DNA from: Capronia americana | Taxonomy: Eukaryota > Ascomycota > Eurotiomycetes > Chaetothyriales > Herpotrichiellaceae | Assembly: GCA_016110215.1 (NCBI GenBank) | Contig: JADWQD010000022.1 | Span: 62,001-126,000, forward strand | Direction of reading: 5' to 3' | Length of the DNA stretch: 64,000 nt | Shown here: one piece after another, positions 43,164-54,994 of the stretch | Numbering within the stretch: the stretch's first letter is position 1 | Layout: each line of letters begins with the position of its first letter | The notes under the pieces: model-generated | What the model was told of the DNA's origin: nothing | Database searches by the model: none | What the model saw: the letters and a program-made list of their open reading frames with translations, nothing else | Program-made: the position numbers and the translations under genes

Positions 43164-45480
43164 GCGCTTGAGGGACCGCAGCGAAGGAAAGAGGCGCAAA
43201 CTGTGGATGGGTGGGAATACGAGATATCGATCAAGGCTGGTCCAGAAAGTGTCGGCGGCTCACCGGCGATTATCCTTTCTCTCACGAATTCCGTCGCTCT
43301 TGAACACGAATCCAAAATATCGGCGGTTTGGTACAGGGACCTCGCACTCCACAACCGTCAATGACGAATGAATTTCTGCCGCTGCTTGAAGGCGACGTAC
43401 ATACACTGGGCCTGGGTCTTACATTTGTTTGCTGCCTGCTTGATTCCGTTGCTCTGCATAGGATGCGTGCGTGCAGCAGTGGGGACGAATTTCAATTGCA
43501 CTCTGTACTGCTTGATCATAATAACAATGTTCAGTCAGTTTTATTCAGCGAAGTCACGTCCTTGGATTTGTCCAACGTTGCAATCACAGGGCGAATGCAA
43601 TGGGGCGAGAACTCACGTCAGTCAACGGCGAACCTTTTGCAGCCCGTCTTCTTTCCACGGCGGTCAATCGCCTATCATCTTCGAATTCCTGAGCTGCGAC
43701 GGCATCATTACGGCAACCTACAGGCACAGGCACCTACACCTGCGCGAACCATGGCCGGCGGTTGCAGTTCCCTTTCCGATTGTTAGCGTATCGCCTGTGG
43801 GCTGGGTTTCACTGAGTGTCTGCCATGCGCGAGGCAAAGCCGGTCATCATCGCATGTCTCCCGGCCTGTGGTCTTTTGGTACAATGCTACCTATCGCCGA
43901 AAATGTAGGTTGTTTTGACATCGAAATTTATGGCACGAAATTTCGCGTTGAAGCCGTAGCCCGCTGGTCGTCAATTCCAGTGGCCAGCCTGCTTTGCCTT
44001 CCACCACTCTCGAGAACCCAGGTGATTTCAGTAGTCCTCTTAACCCAGATTCAGTCTTCCCGTCAGGAGAGCGCTGATGGAGGTGCCTCTTACGCAGAAT
44101 AGCACAGCTCAAACAGACAGCAGCATGGGGACGTCTCTCTAACGACCTGCTGTGCCAGTATCTCTCCTTACGACGACTTGAGTTCACCCCTTCCATACAA
44201 ACACAGTCCTAAGCCAACTGTCTGCTGTTCAGCCTATTTCGTTGCCTCGCCTCTATCCAGACGCTCCCCCTCCGGATTACTCTCACCATATTTGTGGTTC
44301 GCTTTCTCGTATCTTCACCAAGCCTTGTCAAATGCTATATCCTACTACATCTGTGGTCTCGCAGGTAGGAAGACATGGGCGGGCGGGTGCTGCTTTCTTC
44401 AGCCCGCCGGACCACCCAGTCTGCCACTGACATCAAAATACCCCTTCTCAGATGCTCAGTCTGATATGAATCCGGCTGATCTTTCACCTCAGGTTTTGGG
44501 ACTTTTCACTGAAGAACACGCCCAAATCGTTTTGCCGTCCCCCTTACTGCGGAGTACTGTACTGAGGGAACCAACCGGCCCTTGTATGCCAGACATCAGA
44601 AATCGCCCAAGAGACGTCTTCTCCATCCATGGATAGGAGTGGATGGGAGCTCAATCTTGGACCCTGTCTTCGAGGATAATCCAATCACCCAGACAAGCGA
44701 GCCGGTACAATGTTGTGTGTGTGTGTGTGTGTCTCAAAGGAGTCCACAACACCTTGTTTTTGCACACGGCTGGACATGCGCTGGCTGGGCTTGGATCACG
44801 AATGAGACTTCGAGGAGACTGACCATGACGCCGCGTTCGGACTCGATGTCGAAACAGTCCTGAGTATGACAAGGAAGAGTAAGATTGCACGCCGGAGAAT
44901 ATCGACGGGTCCATTACCGTTCTCTGGAAGATGGAATACCTCAGGGGCGTCCAAGTTCGATATTGGTCAGTCATGATGTATCCTTTGCCTTGGGTAAGGA
45001 AAGGCCAGGTATGCTCCTGGAGAAGTGTGGGAGAGGTTCTCGAGTCTTGCGGATTCTCCGATGTGGAACATCGGCGGAACTGCACTGTATACTATATCCT
45101 CCCAACCCGAAGAACGACTTCGAGCTCTAAATCACTTGCGTAGGTGGCATGTCACCGTTCTTCGGAAAGCCAGATCGATTACTCTTAATTCTTCGTTGGT
45201 GGTATACAGAATTAAACCCTACTCAGCAAAGGGACATCCCAATGCCAAGATGGCTTCAAGCCAACCTCATCCCAGCCATTAAGCTCCAGAGGAGTGAGGA
45301 CAGCCTTCATCATGCCTAGCCTAGCCCACTGATGCGACTGCTATGCTGAGAGGCTTCTATATGTTCATTAAAGATAGTAAGAAATTCGTCCCGTCTCCTC
45401 CACAATTCGTCAGACCAGGACGCACCTCATTGCTCTCAAGGGTCGTAGATGCACCTGCTATAACGTTCATGAATCCATTT
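43164..45480. other. Long convergent intergenic region, no gene recognised
   Basis: 2.3 kb between the CYSTM peptide and the kinase 3' ends. A 244-codon plus frame at 43368-44102 is open, but Cys/His/Trp-rich, overlapped by other frames and without domains. It holds a TG repeat (listed separately) and GGAGTACTGTAC near 44551. Confidence 0.4.
44714..44732. repeat. TG dinucleotide microsatellite (about 9 units)
   Basis: An uninterrupted TG run of 19 nt lies between AATGT and CTCAAAGG. It should be length-variable between strains. Confidence 0.85.
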
Positions 45481-48400
45481 CTACTTGATCAGACTTGCTG
45501 CCGCCGCCGCCGCAGCCAAGTCGGACCTCCCGCTCATACTCCTTTGACCGATCGTGAGGCGTGTGAGGCTGGGATTGGATGCCGAGGAATTCATCGCTGC
45601 ATGTGATGCCCGCTTCGCTTGAGATGTTACGGCGAAAGGACCCGTCATATTTGACTGACGCCTGGCACCCGGCTTGCTCGGAGAGGTCTCCTGCCGGCTT
45701 CCAACCGGTGCCTTGAGAGTCGAGGGAGGCTGGGGCAAGGGCCTGACGCCACCCGAGGTCGTGACCGAGTTGACCCTTTTCACCGGGGAATTGACAGCAG
45801 ATTGAGTGGCGCTCCTAAGCCTGCTCGTGCTACTCTGAGTAACCTTGACCCCAGTGATGAACTCGTGCTTGGCAGCGTCTTGAGGTGTCATCCGTCGTGT
45901 CGGGTCCCATTTCAGACACTTGGTAATAAAGTCCAGAAAGGCTTCGTCGTCACATCTCAGTACCTGGCGTAAGTCCTTGGAGCTGGGTCGTCTTCTCTTT
46001 CCCTTAGAAGATACTGTTAAACGAGGTTTGCCCATCGAGTCAAAGAATAGCTTCCTGCGGCTGCTTTTCTCGATGAGATGCTTCTCCGGAGGACCAAAGA
46101 CCTCCATGATGCAAGCAAGTTGCTCTTGCTCATTCTCCCCCGGGAAGATCGGATAGCCGGTGAAAAGCTCCGCGAGGATGCAGCCAACGCTCCACATGTC
46201 GATTGGCATGCCATAGGACATCCCAAGGATAACTTCCGGAGACCGATAGAACCGTGACTGGATATATGTGTACACCTTTTCGTTTTCAAAACAACTTGAA
46301 CCAAAATCAATGACTTTTATTTCCGAGTGAACAGGATGCGCCAGCAGAATGTTTTCCGGCTTGAGATCGCAGTGGATGACTTTGTGGTGCTGCAGCAACA
46401 TTAGACATTGCAGCAATTGCTTGGTGAATCGCCGGATAAGTTTGAGGGAAAATCCTCGGAAGTCGTGAGCTTTGATGAATTCGTACAGGTTCATGCCGAG
46501 AAGATCGGTGGATATGCAGAGGTGGCCTCGGAAATAAAAGCTCTGGTCAAAGTTGACCACGCTGTGCTTTTTGTGAGGATCCTGAAGCGCTGTCAGTACT
46601 GCGAGACCCAAGACATCAACCATTCAACCTACCCATTCCTTGAGCTTCTGCAGAATGTTGACTTCCACAAGAGCTTGTTGATGGAACCGCTTCTTATTGC
46701 GAATGATCTTCACAGCCACAAGAATTCCAGTTTTGTGATCGACACACCGTACAACTTGACCAAAGCTACCTTTGCCGAGAAGATCGACCACCTCATATCG
46801 ATAAGCCAGATGATCTCCTTCGACAATGTTGTAGTCGCCTCTCTCGTCATCGTAGCCGAAATTGGTCGAGGCGATTCCCGGGTCACCAACGATCTTCCGA
46901 GAGTTCAGTGTTCCGGTAAAGAAGATGTCAGGATAGTCAACAATTTCACCCCGCTCAAATATGTTCAGGTCGAATATCCGCGACGCAGTGGTATGTGACA
47001 TCCGGGTTGCTGGTTTGGCTCTTGCTCGAAGACCATCCAATTGTCGTGCAGCTGACTCAAAGTCCTTTCTCTTCGAAGCGAGCTTCTTCATTTCCTCCTC
47101 GGCGGCCATGTCGTCTCTATCAAGGGGTGGTTCTTGCTGCCGTTGTGGTGGAGGTTTGTGATTGGCTAGGTTCGGTGTACTTGCAGCAAGGGATCCTGAC
47201 CGATTTGCATGTATCATGAGCGTTCTGGCAGATTCAAAGGAAGGGCGGCCGGTCGAAGCGGCACTATCGAAACTCTCCTGCCGGGCCGGCCCAGTATTTG
47301 TACTCGAAGTCGAAGCCTGTCTCCTTGACCTAAGATACGACGGACGTTGAGGGCTCGCAGGGCCAGTCTGTGTGTTTGTCCAGCTTGCAGAGGCTGGGAG
47401 CTTTGGTGGTGGCATGTTGTCGTATTTCGACAGATCTTCTGGATGCGAAGCGGACTCAGGCAACTTCGGCTCACTCCGTTTCCGACTCAACTTCCTTCTC
47501 AGTGCTGACGTAGAGAAAACGGATTCATTTTCGGCTGGCTTCTCAACAGGACTTGGAACGACTGGCACAGGTTCGGCCTTTGGTGTCACCGAAAAGCTAG
47601 GGGCACGTGGTCCGTTCGGTCGAGCCTGGCTCGGATTCCTGTTCAGCTGGGCCATGAAGTTAGGCTGCATATAATTTGAAAATTCATCGTTGCTTTTGGG
47701 GACGGAAGACGACACAAATGGTGAGAGTGTCCGTGCCTTATCTGCTTCAAATGAGAATGCTGGAAGGCTGGGACTGATTTCGCTGGGAGGCCGCAGCTCA
47801 TCTGTCCGCAGAGCATGGTGTGAAGTACTACTTCGCATCGTCGGAGCCTCATCGGCAGGCTTATGTCCACGGGAGAAAAAGCTTGCTTTGGAAGCCGTCA
47901 TAGGTGTGCTTGGTGTTTTCATGTTGTTTCGCATGCCCGGAGGTGTCGCAGGTGGGTCTCCAGATTCCGACTTGACATTAAGCGACCTGATCTTGGCTGA
48001 AGTAGGCGTGCTTAGAGGCAACAAATTCAACGGCGGTAGCCTGAGGGTCTGTAATGCTTTCTTGCTCGTTTTATGCTGTTGTTGCTGTTTCGGCTGTGGC
48101 AGCGGATGCATCTGCGGTTGCTGCTCTGGTTCAGGCTCCGACGGTAAAGCCGGGACTGGCGGAGCAGAGGAATTGTGCGAAGCATCACTAGGTGCTCGTG
48201 GCGTTTCCAGCGTCTTCATGGCGTCCGCTACTGTCGAAACGACCGGACTTGCAGAGATTGCCCCGTCGAATGGCGGTAAACCAGACGACCTTGCTGAGAA
48301 GAAGGGCTGATCAAGTTCGCTTCCAGGAGACTCATATGCTTTTGGTATGGCAGGGACTGGGGGAACTTCCATCTCATAGTTGCTGTTCGTTGCGATATCG

Positions 48401-50105
48401 AGGCGAGGTTTCGGAGTGGGTAACCGAGAAGAGTTGATCGCCTGAGAGAGCCTCGCAGGGTTGACGATGGCGTTCTTCACGGAGTTGTAGCTTGTATTTG
48501 ACGATAAAGATTGGCCCGAACTGTATGATTTGCGGTTGGGATCTGGAGTGGTTCTCGAGGAGGATGGAGTCAGGCTTTTTCGGTTCGGAATAGCGGGAGA
48601 CTGGAGGTCAGATTGTGGTAGTTGAGGAACCGGCTCAGGTTGAGGAGTTGGCGGAGCTTGCGATATGCGACTCTGAGGCAATGGTGGCGCAGGAGGAACA
48701 ATGGACATTCGCTTCATTCGTCGCGCATCCGTCGGGCTGATGGTGCGTGCACCCAGTCCGCTGGCATGATGAGGCATGACAGACATGCGACGGTTCTTCT
48801 CGGCATTGGCTCCTGGGGTAGTTGTCCGACCAGGTGTTCCACTTCTCCTTGTAGGCGTTTGCGGTGCTGTAGTCGATGTCGACCTTGACGGATCCGGTGT
48901 TCTCGAGGGTGTGAGCAGATCTTTCGAGTTCTGCCGCTTTGGAGCTAACAATGCCCTCGACCTGACTGTGCCAGCAGTCTTTGTATCTTCAGTACCACTC
49001 TCATCTGTCCGCCCCGCCACGTTCCTAGACCCCAAACCCTTGCTGCTGTCTGCGCTCGCTTTCCTTCCAGCTGCGCTTGGTCTCCGCCTCACAGTCGATT
49101 TCTCGGATGTATCTGGGGCTACAAAGGTTCCGGGCCCAACAGACTTCCTGGGAGCTTTGGGGGCCGGGGTCGCATTGTTAAACGAGTTGGGGGGGAAATG
49201 GCTTTGTCTTCTGCCCCGAAGTATCGAGGTCGTGGTGGTAGCCATCGAGTCGGACTTGACAGAAGTCCTGGAGTTATTGGAGGCTGTCGAGCTCTTCCGG
49301 GTGATGGGCGTCACGCCTGATCCTTTCCGAGACGGTATGGGGATTGCCGGTTGCGTGGCGGGCTTTTTCTGGTCAACCACAGGTGCATCAGTCTGGTGAG
49401 CGGCTTTGACGGTGTTGCCCCGACCAGGCAAAGGGAAGTGGTTCAGACTAGGGCCTTCTGTGCCAACGATGGTGTCTTGGAAATCATCAAAATTGAAGGT
49501 GGGCTCAAGAAAGTTCCCCAAATTTAAAGCCCCGTCACGTTCGTCTTGCAGTGGAGGTTTGGCTTGTATAGATGCAAAGCTGAATCGTGAAATGTCGTTG
49601 ATGGATAGCTCATTCGTGTATGGGTCGTGGGAAGCAACTGCGGAGGCACCTCGCAAGGAGTTAAACTGCGGAGCTATCGAATTGCTCGCGGCCCTGGCAG
49701 GTGCGAATTAGCATTGAATGACCCGACTCTAAATTGTGTAAAGTACCTTTTGCCCATACTGCCACCATAGTCCAAGGGGCGTGGACCCATTGGGGCTTTC
49801 GCAACGCTTGGGATCGACGACTGCCTTCTCCGAGTTGTGACTACATTGTCAGCGGAGTCGCGTTTCGACGTCGTCGCCGTCGTCGTCGTTGCGACTACGG
49901 AAGCAGCAGGGAACGAAGAAGGCGGCTGCTTCCTGGTCGGTGGAGGAGCGTCGACTGCGACTGCATCGTAGCACAATGTCAGTTTCGGCTGATCGCCTGC
50001 AGCTAGCCATTGACATTGCATCGAGTTCGTACCACCGTTGCCATCCGCCTCGTCGGGTCTGGTCTTGTTTCCAGCAGATGCAGCTGCATTTTGTCGGTAA
50101 GGCAT
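45481..50105 (-). CDS. pom1: DYRK-family protein kinase, Pom1-type
   Basis: Minus-strand exons 50105-49747, 49693-46633 and 46581-45481, joined in phase (SMGKRAASNSIAPQF across intron 1, LKEW/DPHKKH across intron 2), give 1506 aa. About 1000 Ser/Pro/Thr-rich disordered residues precede the kinase. The DYRK NAPA-type region ends in DHLAYRYEVVDLLGKGSFGQ and the VAVKIIRNKKRFHQQ Lys motif. Catalytic loop HCDLKPEN (D1212), DFG (D1233) and the DYRK autophosphorylation YxY (Y1244, Y1246 in KVYTYIQSRFYRSPE) are intact. In fission yeast Pom1 forms polar gradients that set division-plane position and size at mitosis. A 72-nt in-frame GT-AG segment at 50032-49961 in exon 1 may be a further intron. Confidence 0.92.
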
Positions 50106-51167
50106 CGTGGCCTTCTCCCACCTCTTTCACATTCAGTTCGCATTCAGCTCACTTGCCGATAAACCCAACATCGAACACCAACACGGTGTCAACTTGCTCA
50201 GTCCATCGGGGAGGCTTGTGGTGACTGCAATGAAGTGCAAGTCAGATCGACCCAGGCGCGACCAGGGTACCTGTGCTGATTGGTACGGGGCAACCGTGGG
50301 ACGCGTGTGTTGGAATGTCGTCAGGGGATGATTCCGAATAGCCGGAGGAGATACGATTGACTTCAAGATGAAGCAGGACGCAACCCTGGTAGAGGATGTT
50401 TCAGAATAAAGGGCTGCTGAGGAAATACAAGGGCAAGAATAAGGTGGTTTCGATGTTGCGGTGACAATAATCAAACTGCCCAAAAGTGCCTCTTTGTCAA
50501 TCCGTTTCTGGGCTCAGAAGGAGCAGCAACCTGGATGGAGCCGACCAGGGGTTTGGGTCGAGTTGCCCACGCCTACGGGCGCCGTTGTGCCTGAGCTGGC
50601 CTATGAGCTAAAACTCTACGGGGGGCGATCTTGAGTGGAGGAGCCACTCGGAGGAAGCCTCTCAAGGTGTGACTTTCCTGCATTGGGTGCACTGCAGCTC
50701 CCTAAAAGCTAAGTGGGTGCAAAGATTGGCTATCAAAGGCGACCATCCACTAGCATGACCGTTCACCTCTCGCAATCTCGTTCTTGAATTTGATCGTCCG
50801 GGACTTTCTTCTCAAATCCTGAGAATAGATTCGAGATACCTCCTACTCGTACTAGATCTGACGGAGCGGCATATGGAAAATCCCGGGGTTGTTCGAGTGG
50901 TCCTCATGCATGGATAGGGAGATGGTGCATAAACTTCAAAGCTAACTTCGACTTCGCAAGCATGTCGCTTTAACGAGTCATGCGTGCCACAGACAAGCCA
51001 CCCTGTGGCTGGCGTTCACGTGGCGGAACAGCATTCCACAAATTCCGCCCCAACTCCGAAGATGGCTTTTCGGTCATCACAAGAATGACACAACATGAAT
51101 GCTCCTGCCGGAGTCAGTGTTTAATCTATCTGGAGAGACATAGACGGGATTGAGAGATACTTGCAAG
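50106..51167. other. Divergent intergenic region, kinase and peroxin promoters
   Basis: 1.06 kb without a supported gene. It contains a TCCTACTCGTACT motif near 50840-50852. Confidence 0.5.
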
Positions 51168-53012
51168 ATGGACGAATATACAGCGGAAGCCTTTGCCAAC
51201 CGCGATGAGCCTATCCCGGTCATCTCTTTCTCCACGACCAATGTCGATGGCTCATCCTCAGAAGCAGGTGAAGGTGGAAGACAAAGGCTCAGAAGCCCGT
51301 TATCACCGTCCCGGCTAAAAACAAAGCCCGTAAATATCAGCACTGCTGGGCAAGAGAAGGATGAAAGCCCCGCTACTCCCAGCATAAGGACGTCTATCCA
51401 GGACCGCCTGTTTTCGAGTTTACTTCGACAAGTTGTTCCTACAGATGATCCAGAAGAAGACTCATCTGCGACTCCAATCGATCCTCGGTCGAGTATACAC
51501 ATCTCCCGTCCAGCTTTCAGTCTTCCAATCATGACCAATAACTTCCGGCGCTTTAATGCGCGGATCGGCATCGTCTTCGTCTTCCAGAACCGGCTCATGC
51601 ACCTGTTCACATGGCGAACACCGACGCACACTCTATCCTTCCTCGCAACGTATACGTTCATCTGTCTAGACCCCTACCTGATCATCGTGGTTCCCATGGC
51701 TATCGCCCTATTTTACATCATGATACCGGCATTCACATCTCGACATCCTCCACCTCCATCTGTCACCAGCGCAAGCATGGCCGGAGAGTATCATCAGGCT
51801 TTCACGGGGCCTGCACTTGCCCCAGCCGCCGTGATTAAACCCGCCAGCGAAACATCGAAGGACTTCTTCCGCAACATGCGCGACCTTCAGAACAGCATGG
51901 CCGATTTCAGCAACGCCCACGATGCACTGGTCAGCACCATAGGGCCCGCCACGAATTTCTCCGACGAGACGTTTTCATCCCAGCTCTTCTTATACCTCAC
52001 CATTCTAACGACCTTGTCCTTCATTACCGCTCACCTCGTTCCTTGGCGCCTCATCTGCCTTCTCGCCGGTTGGAGCTTCACAATCTCCTCCCACCCCACA
52101 GCACAGGCATACCTCCTGAAGATCCAGACACAAGCCGAACAGCAAACGAAACTCGCCCTCAATGATATGAACCACAAGCATCAGAAATATATTCCCAACA
52201 CCGGCATCCCTTTACCAGCCACGCCGCATGCCATTCAATCCTCATTCGCCAAGTTTTCTGAGATTGCACTCTCCTCCACGCCCGAGACCAGGGAAGTCGA
52301 GATCTTCGAGCTACAGCACCGCCCTCTCTCGTCCGTTACATCTTCCAAGAAGGCAGCGGCAGAGTGGCAACCCCACCTGTTCACACCTCAGCCGTATGAC
52401 CCCTTATCTCCGGCTCGCATAGCAGGCGACAGACCGCGTGGAACACGCTTCTTTGAGGATGTCGAGCCACCGGAGGGGTGGGAGTGGGCTGGTAAGAAGT
52501 GGGAGCTTGACTTAGAAGCCGGGGAGTGGGTGAATGAGCGGTTAGTTGTAGGGGTGGAATATGATGTGTTGAACCATGATGCAGACGACGAGAAGGAGGA
52601 GGCAATGAGCGCGCAAACGGCCATTGGGCTGATGGATCACGAGAAGGACCGTGAAGGGACGAAGCTACGACGCATAAGCACCAATCGAAGAGAGAGTATC
52701 AATCTCGATTTCGGCGGGTGGGTGTGGGATCTACCGCCTGCGCCAGGTTCGGGAGTGAATAGAGAAGACGATCTCTGGCTTGCTTACGGTGACTACGAGG
52801 TGCCGAAGGTTGGTGTGAGAAGCACGAGCAAGGAGGAAGAGAAGGCGAGGAAGAAGCGAGAGAAGGAGAAGGACAAGCGCCAGAAGAAGTTGAAGACTTG
52901 GGTGAAGGACAAAGATTGGGAGGAGGCAGCGAGGATGGAGAACCGCGGGAGGACTGGCGAGTGGAGGAGACGACGGTGGGTGAGATTGGTCAAGAGGAGG
53001 GTCACGACTTGA
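51168..53012 (+). CDS. Peroxisomal integral membrane peroxin, Pex24/Pex28-type with dysferlin domain
   Basis: Intronless, 614 aa, from the ATG at 51168 (MDEYTAEAFANRDEPIPVI). A disordered N-terminus is followed by membrane segments FLATYTFICLDPYLIIVVPM and IALFYIMIPAF, and later LYLTILTTLSFITAHLVPW with RLICLLAGWSF. That is the layout of the Pex24p/Pex28-29 family (PF06398). The C-terminal half has a split dysferlin signature: PPEGWEWAGKKWELD with a trailing W-rich part, and TGEWRRRRWVRLVKRR at the end, the DysFC hallmark. These peroxins control peroxisome size, number and ER contact. The Lys/Glu-rich helix KEEEKARKKREKEKDKRQKK lies just before the last motif. Assignment to a single Pex number is not safe. 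Confidence 0.9.
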   Translation: MDEYTAEAFANRDEPIPVISFSTTNVDGSSSEAGEGGRQRLRSPLSPSRLKTKPVNISTAGQEKDESPATPSIRTSIQDRLFSSLLRQVVPTDDPEEDSSATPIDPRSSIHISRPAFSLPIMTNNFRRFNARIGIVFVFQNRLMHLFTWRTPTHTLSFLATYTFICLDPYLIIVVPMAIALFYIMIPAFTSRHPPPPSVTSASMAGEYHQAFTGPALAPAAVIKPASETSKDFFRNMRDLQNSMADFSNAHDALVSTIGPATNFSDETFSSQLFLYLTILTTLSFITAHLVPWRLICLLAGWSFTISSHPTAQAYLLKIQTQAEQQTKLALNDMNHKHQKYIPNTGIPLPATPHAIQSSFAKFSEIALSSTPETREVEIFELQHRPLSSVTSSKKAAAEWQPHLFTPQPYDPLSPARIAGDRPRGTRFFEDVEPPEGWEWAGKKWELDLEAGEWVNERLVVGVEYDVLNHDADDEKEEAMSAQTAIGLMDHEKDREGTKLRRISTNRRESINLDFGGWVWDLPPAPGSGVNREDDLWLAYGDYEVPKVGVRSTSKEEEKARKKREKEKDKRQKKLKTWVKDKDWEEAARMENRGRTGEWRRRRWVRLVKRRVTT

Positions 53013-53663
53013 GTTGAGCATCCGAAATGCTGCAGTCCAACTCAGATGTGCACAGAATCAATGTGCACTCATGGCAGGGCGACGCTCTCAACTAGCTTTT
53101 AATGACGTTTAACTCACAACTCAACTGCTGGACTGCAACTTACCAGCACTTCTACTATTGATTTCCTCAATCGGCTGTTGCATCAGAGAGGATTATGGTC
53201 ATAGGAAGCGCAGTTCTCGTGCTGTCTCATTGTCATATGAAGCTCGAGGCGCAGCCTGCATTGACTACCTGCTCGCAAGTCTAACCAAGCATACATTTGC
53301 TGCCTTTGTCCGCTCCCTCCCCTGTCAGGGCTCGTATCTGCATACTGCTGGGTCGTGATGAAATCTCTGTTGATGTTGTGCTTGATCCATACTTTGACTA
53401 CATTATGCAGCCAACCCGTATGTACACATCACCTTGCACCATCTAACAAGTGACATGTTGTTGTATCAACAATGGAAAAATTGGCCATCCGTAGATACCT
53501 CAGTTGCATAGAGTAATGGCTTTGTTGAATGCCAGTTTTCCTCGCCGAGCTGTGGACACCGTGCGTCAGCACAACTCGCGACTTCCGCGTCTGTCTAGAG
53601 CTGCTGTCGCTGCGGCGATGGCTGGCGGGGCTATCGTCCTGGCGACAAACGCAAGGGTCTTGT
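53013..53663. other. Convergent intergenic region, no gene recognised
   Basis: 651 nt between two 3' ends; no supported gene or repeat. Confidence 0.45.
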
Positions 53664-54994
53664 TTAGGTGGCCATTTTTGGATGGACCACGACTTCCTTC
53701 TCTTGACTGTCCTTGTTCAGCAACATCGTCCCAGCCTCAGTCTCGGTCTCTTGTCGGCCCCTCGCACTCTCGCCACATTCCATGGCGTCGATCCTGCTGA
53801 GCTCACGATCGATATGGGCACTTCCAAGTACGTGGGAGGTAGGTCGAGTGCTTGGACCCGCAGTTTTACATATCAGGGTCATTTCGCTGTCGGCAAAGTC
53901 ATGCCCGACTGGCGTTCTGCAGTTGCTCGGTGGAAATGCCGGCGTCCCGGGACCCTCGATGGCAGCCCGGCTAGGGTTGGAATTCGAATTGACCGTCATG
54001 AAGAGTGAGCCGAGAGGTAGGATCATGTAGACCGAGGGCAGGAGCATGAGCTCAGGATGCATTAGCGTGGTCTGTCGAGGTACTACCTGCAGGATGCAGA
54101 AGATGACTGAACCGACGCTGGGTCAGCAATCTTTGGAGCAAAGGTTTTATCCAAGGACGACTTACACGGGATGACGAAGGACTGAGCGCAGAGCAGACCG
54201 ACGAGATTCAAAGCCGAAGAATACGGGCCGCCTCCCGATGTGGCCGTTGGACGTTTCAACACGATGTCCGCAACAGAGACCATGGAGACCAGGCTGTAAC
54301 TTCCGACGCAAACGGTATACGACGCGAGGTACGCCACCCGAGCGGTGTACCCTATGCTGATCAACGCAATATCGTCGGTTGCTGGCGCGCCGATCACCAT
54401 GACTTGGTGGATGCTGAACGCCATTCCGGCCGCCAGGGCAGCCATGGAGGTAAGGATAAGGTAACTCAAGACGATCCTGTAGATCCACGGCCGGCGAACT
54501 TTGAGTCCAGACATCAACCCTTTGGCTTGGAGCCAGAGGCAAATGGCGGCGAAGACGAAAGCGAACCATGCTGTGACTTGACTGGCGGCAAATGTTGCGA
54601 CAAATTTTCTTGTCCATATGCTATCGGCGAGGTCGAATGTGACGGCAGTGTAAGCTGAGAGAGACTGAAGGCCAGGGGTAAGGCTCGACACGATGTCAAT
54701 CATCATGTGAATGAGCAGGAAGACTAGGCCCACAAGCATGTAACTGTGAAATGGAGTGGTTCTCTTGCGGTCTGGGGTCAGGGCGAGCAGGTAGGTCAAG
54801 GTGGCCCAGACAAGACCTGCGGCGATTCCTTGAGTCGAGGCATAGCTGACGTTGATATTGTTCCAAGTGTCTATCAGGCGCCAGCTCGCCAAGTTGGTGG
54901 GGGAGTTCGGGTAGACCGGAACCTCAAAGGCTGTGTCATAGTATGAGCCGCCGACTCCAGCAGTTGGGAGAGTGAGCGTGGATGAGGCGATCAT
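53664..54994 (-). CDS. ste2: Ste2-type fungal pheromone receptor (class D GPCR)
   Basis: Two minus-strand exons, 54994-54168 and 54117-53664, give 426 aa. The 50-nt intron lies inside TM7, at CAQSFVIP/VGSVIFCILQVV. The extracellular N-terminus has an N-glycosylation site (NVSYAST) before TM1 (QGIAAGLVWATLTYLLALT). The conserved Ste2 intracellular LTPDRKRTTPFHS loop and TM2 LVGLVFLLIHMMIDIV follow, and TM7 ends with the family Pro motif MILPLGSLFM. The Ser/Thr-rich tail of about 100 residues suits desensitisation. Such receptors bind the alpha-factor-like peptide and activate the Gpa1/MAPK mating pathway. Reading through the intron would give a shorter product lacking most of TM7. Confidence 0.88.

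Noticed and set aside
43368..44102. 244-codon plus-strand frame
   Set aside because: Composition is Cys/His/Trp-rich and Ser-poor, overlapping frames are open on the same strand, and there is no domain; probably a chance frame in a GC-balanced gap.
47690..49399. Long plus-strand frames (47690-48310, 48776-49399) opposite the kinase gene
   Set aside because: Shadows of the Ser/Pro-rich minus-strand exon; low-complexity coding often leaves the antisense frame open.
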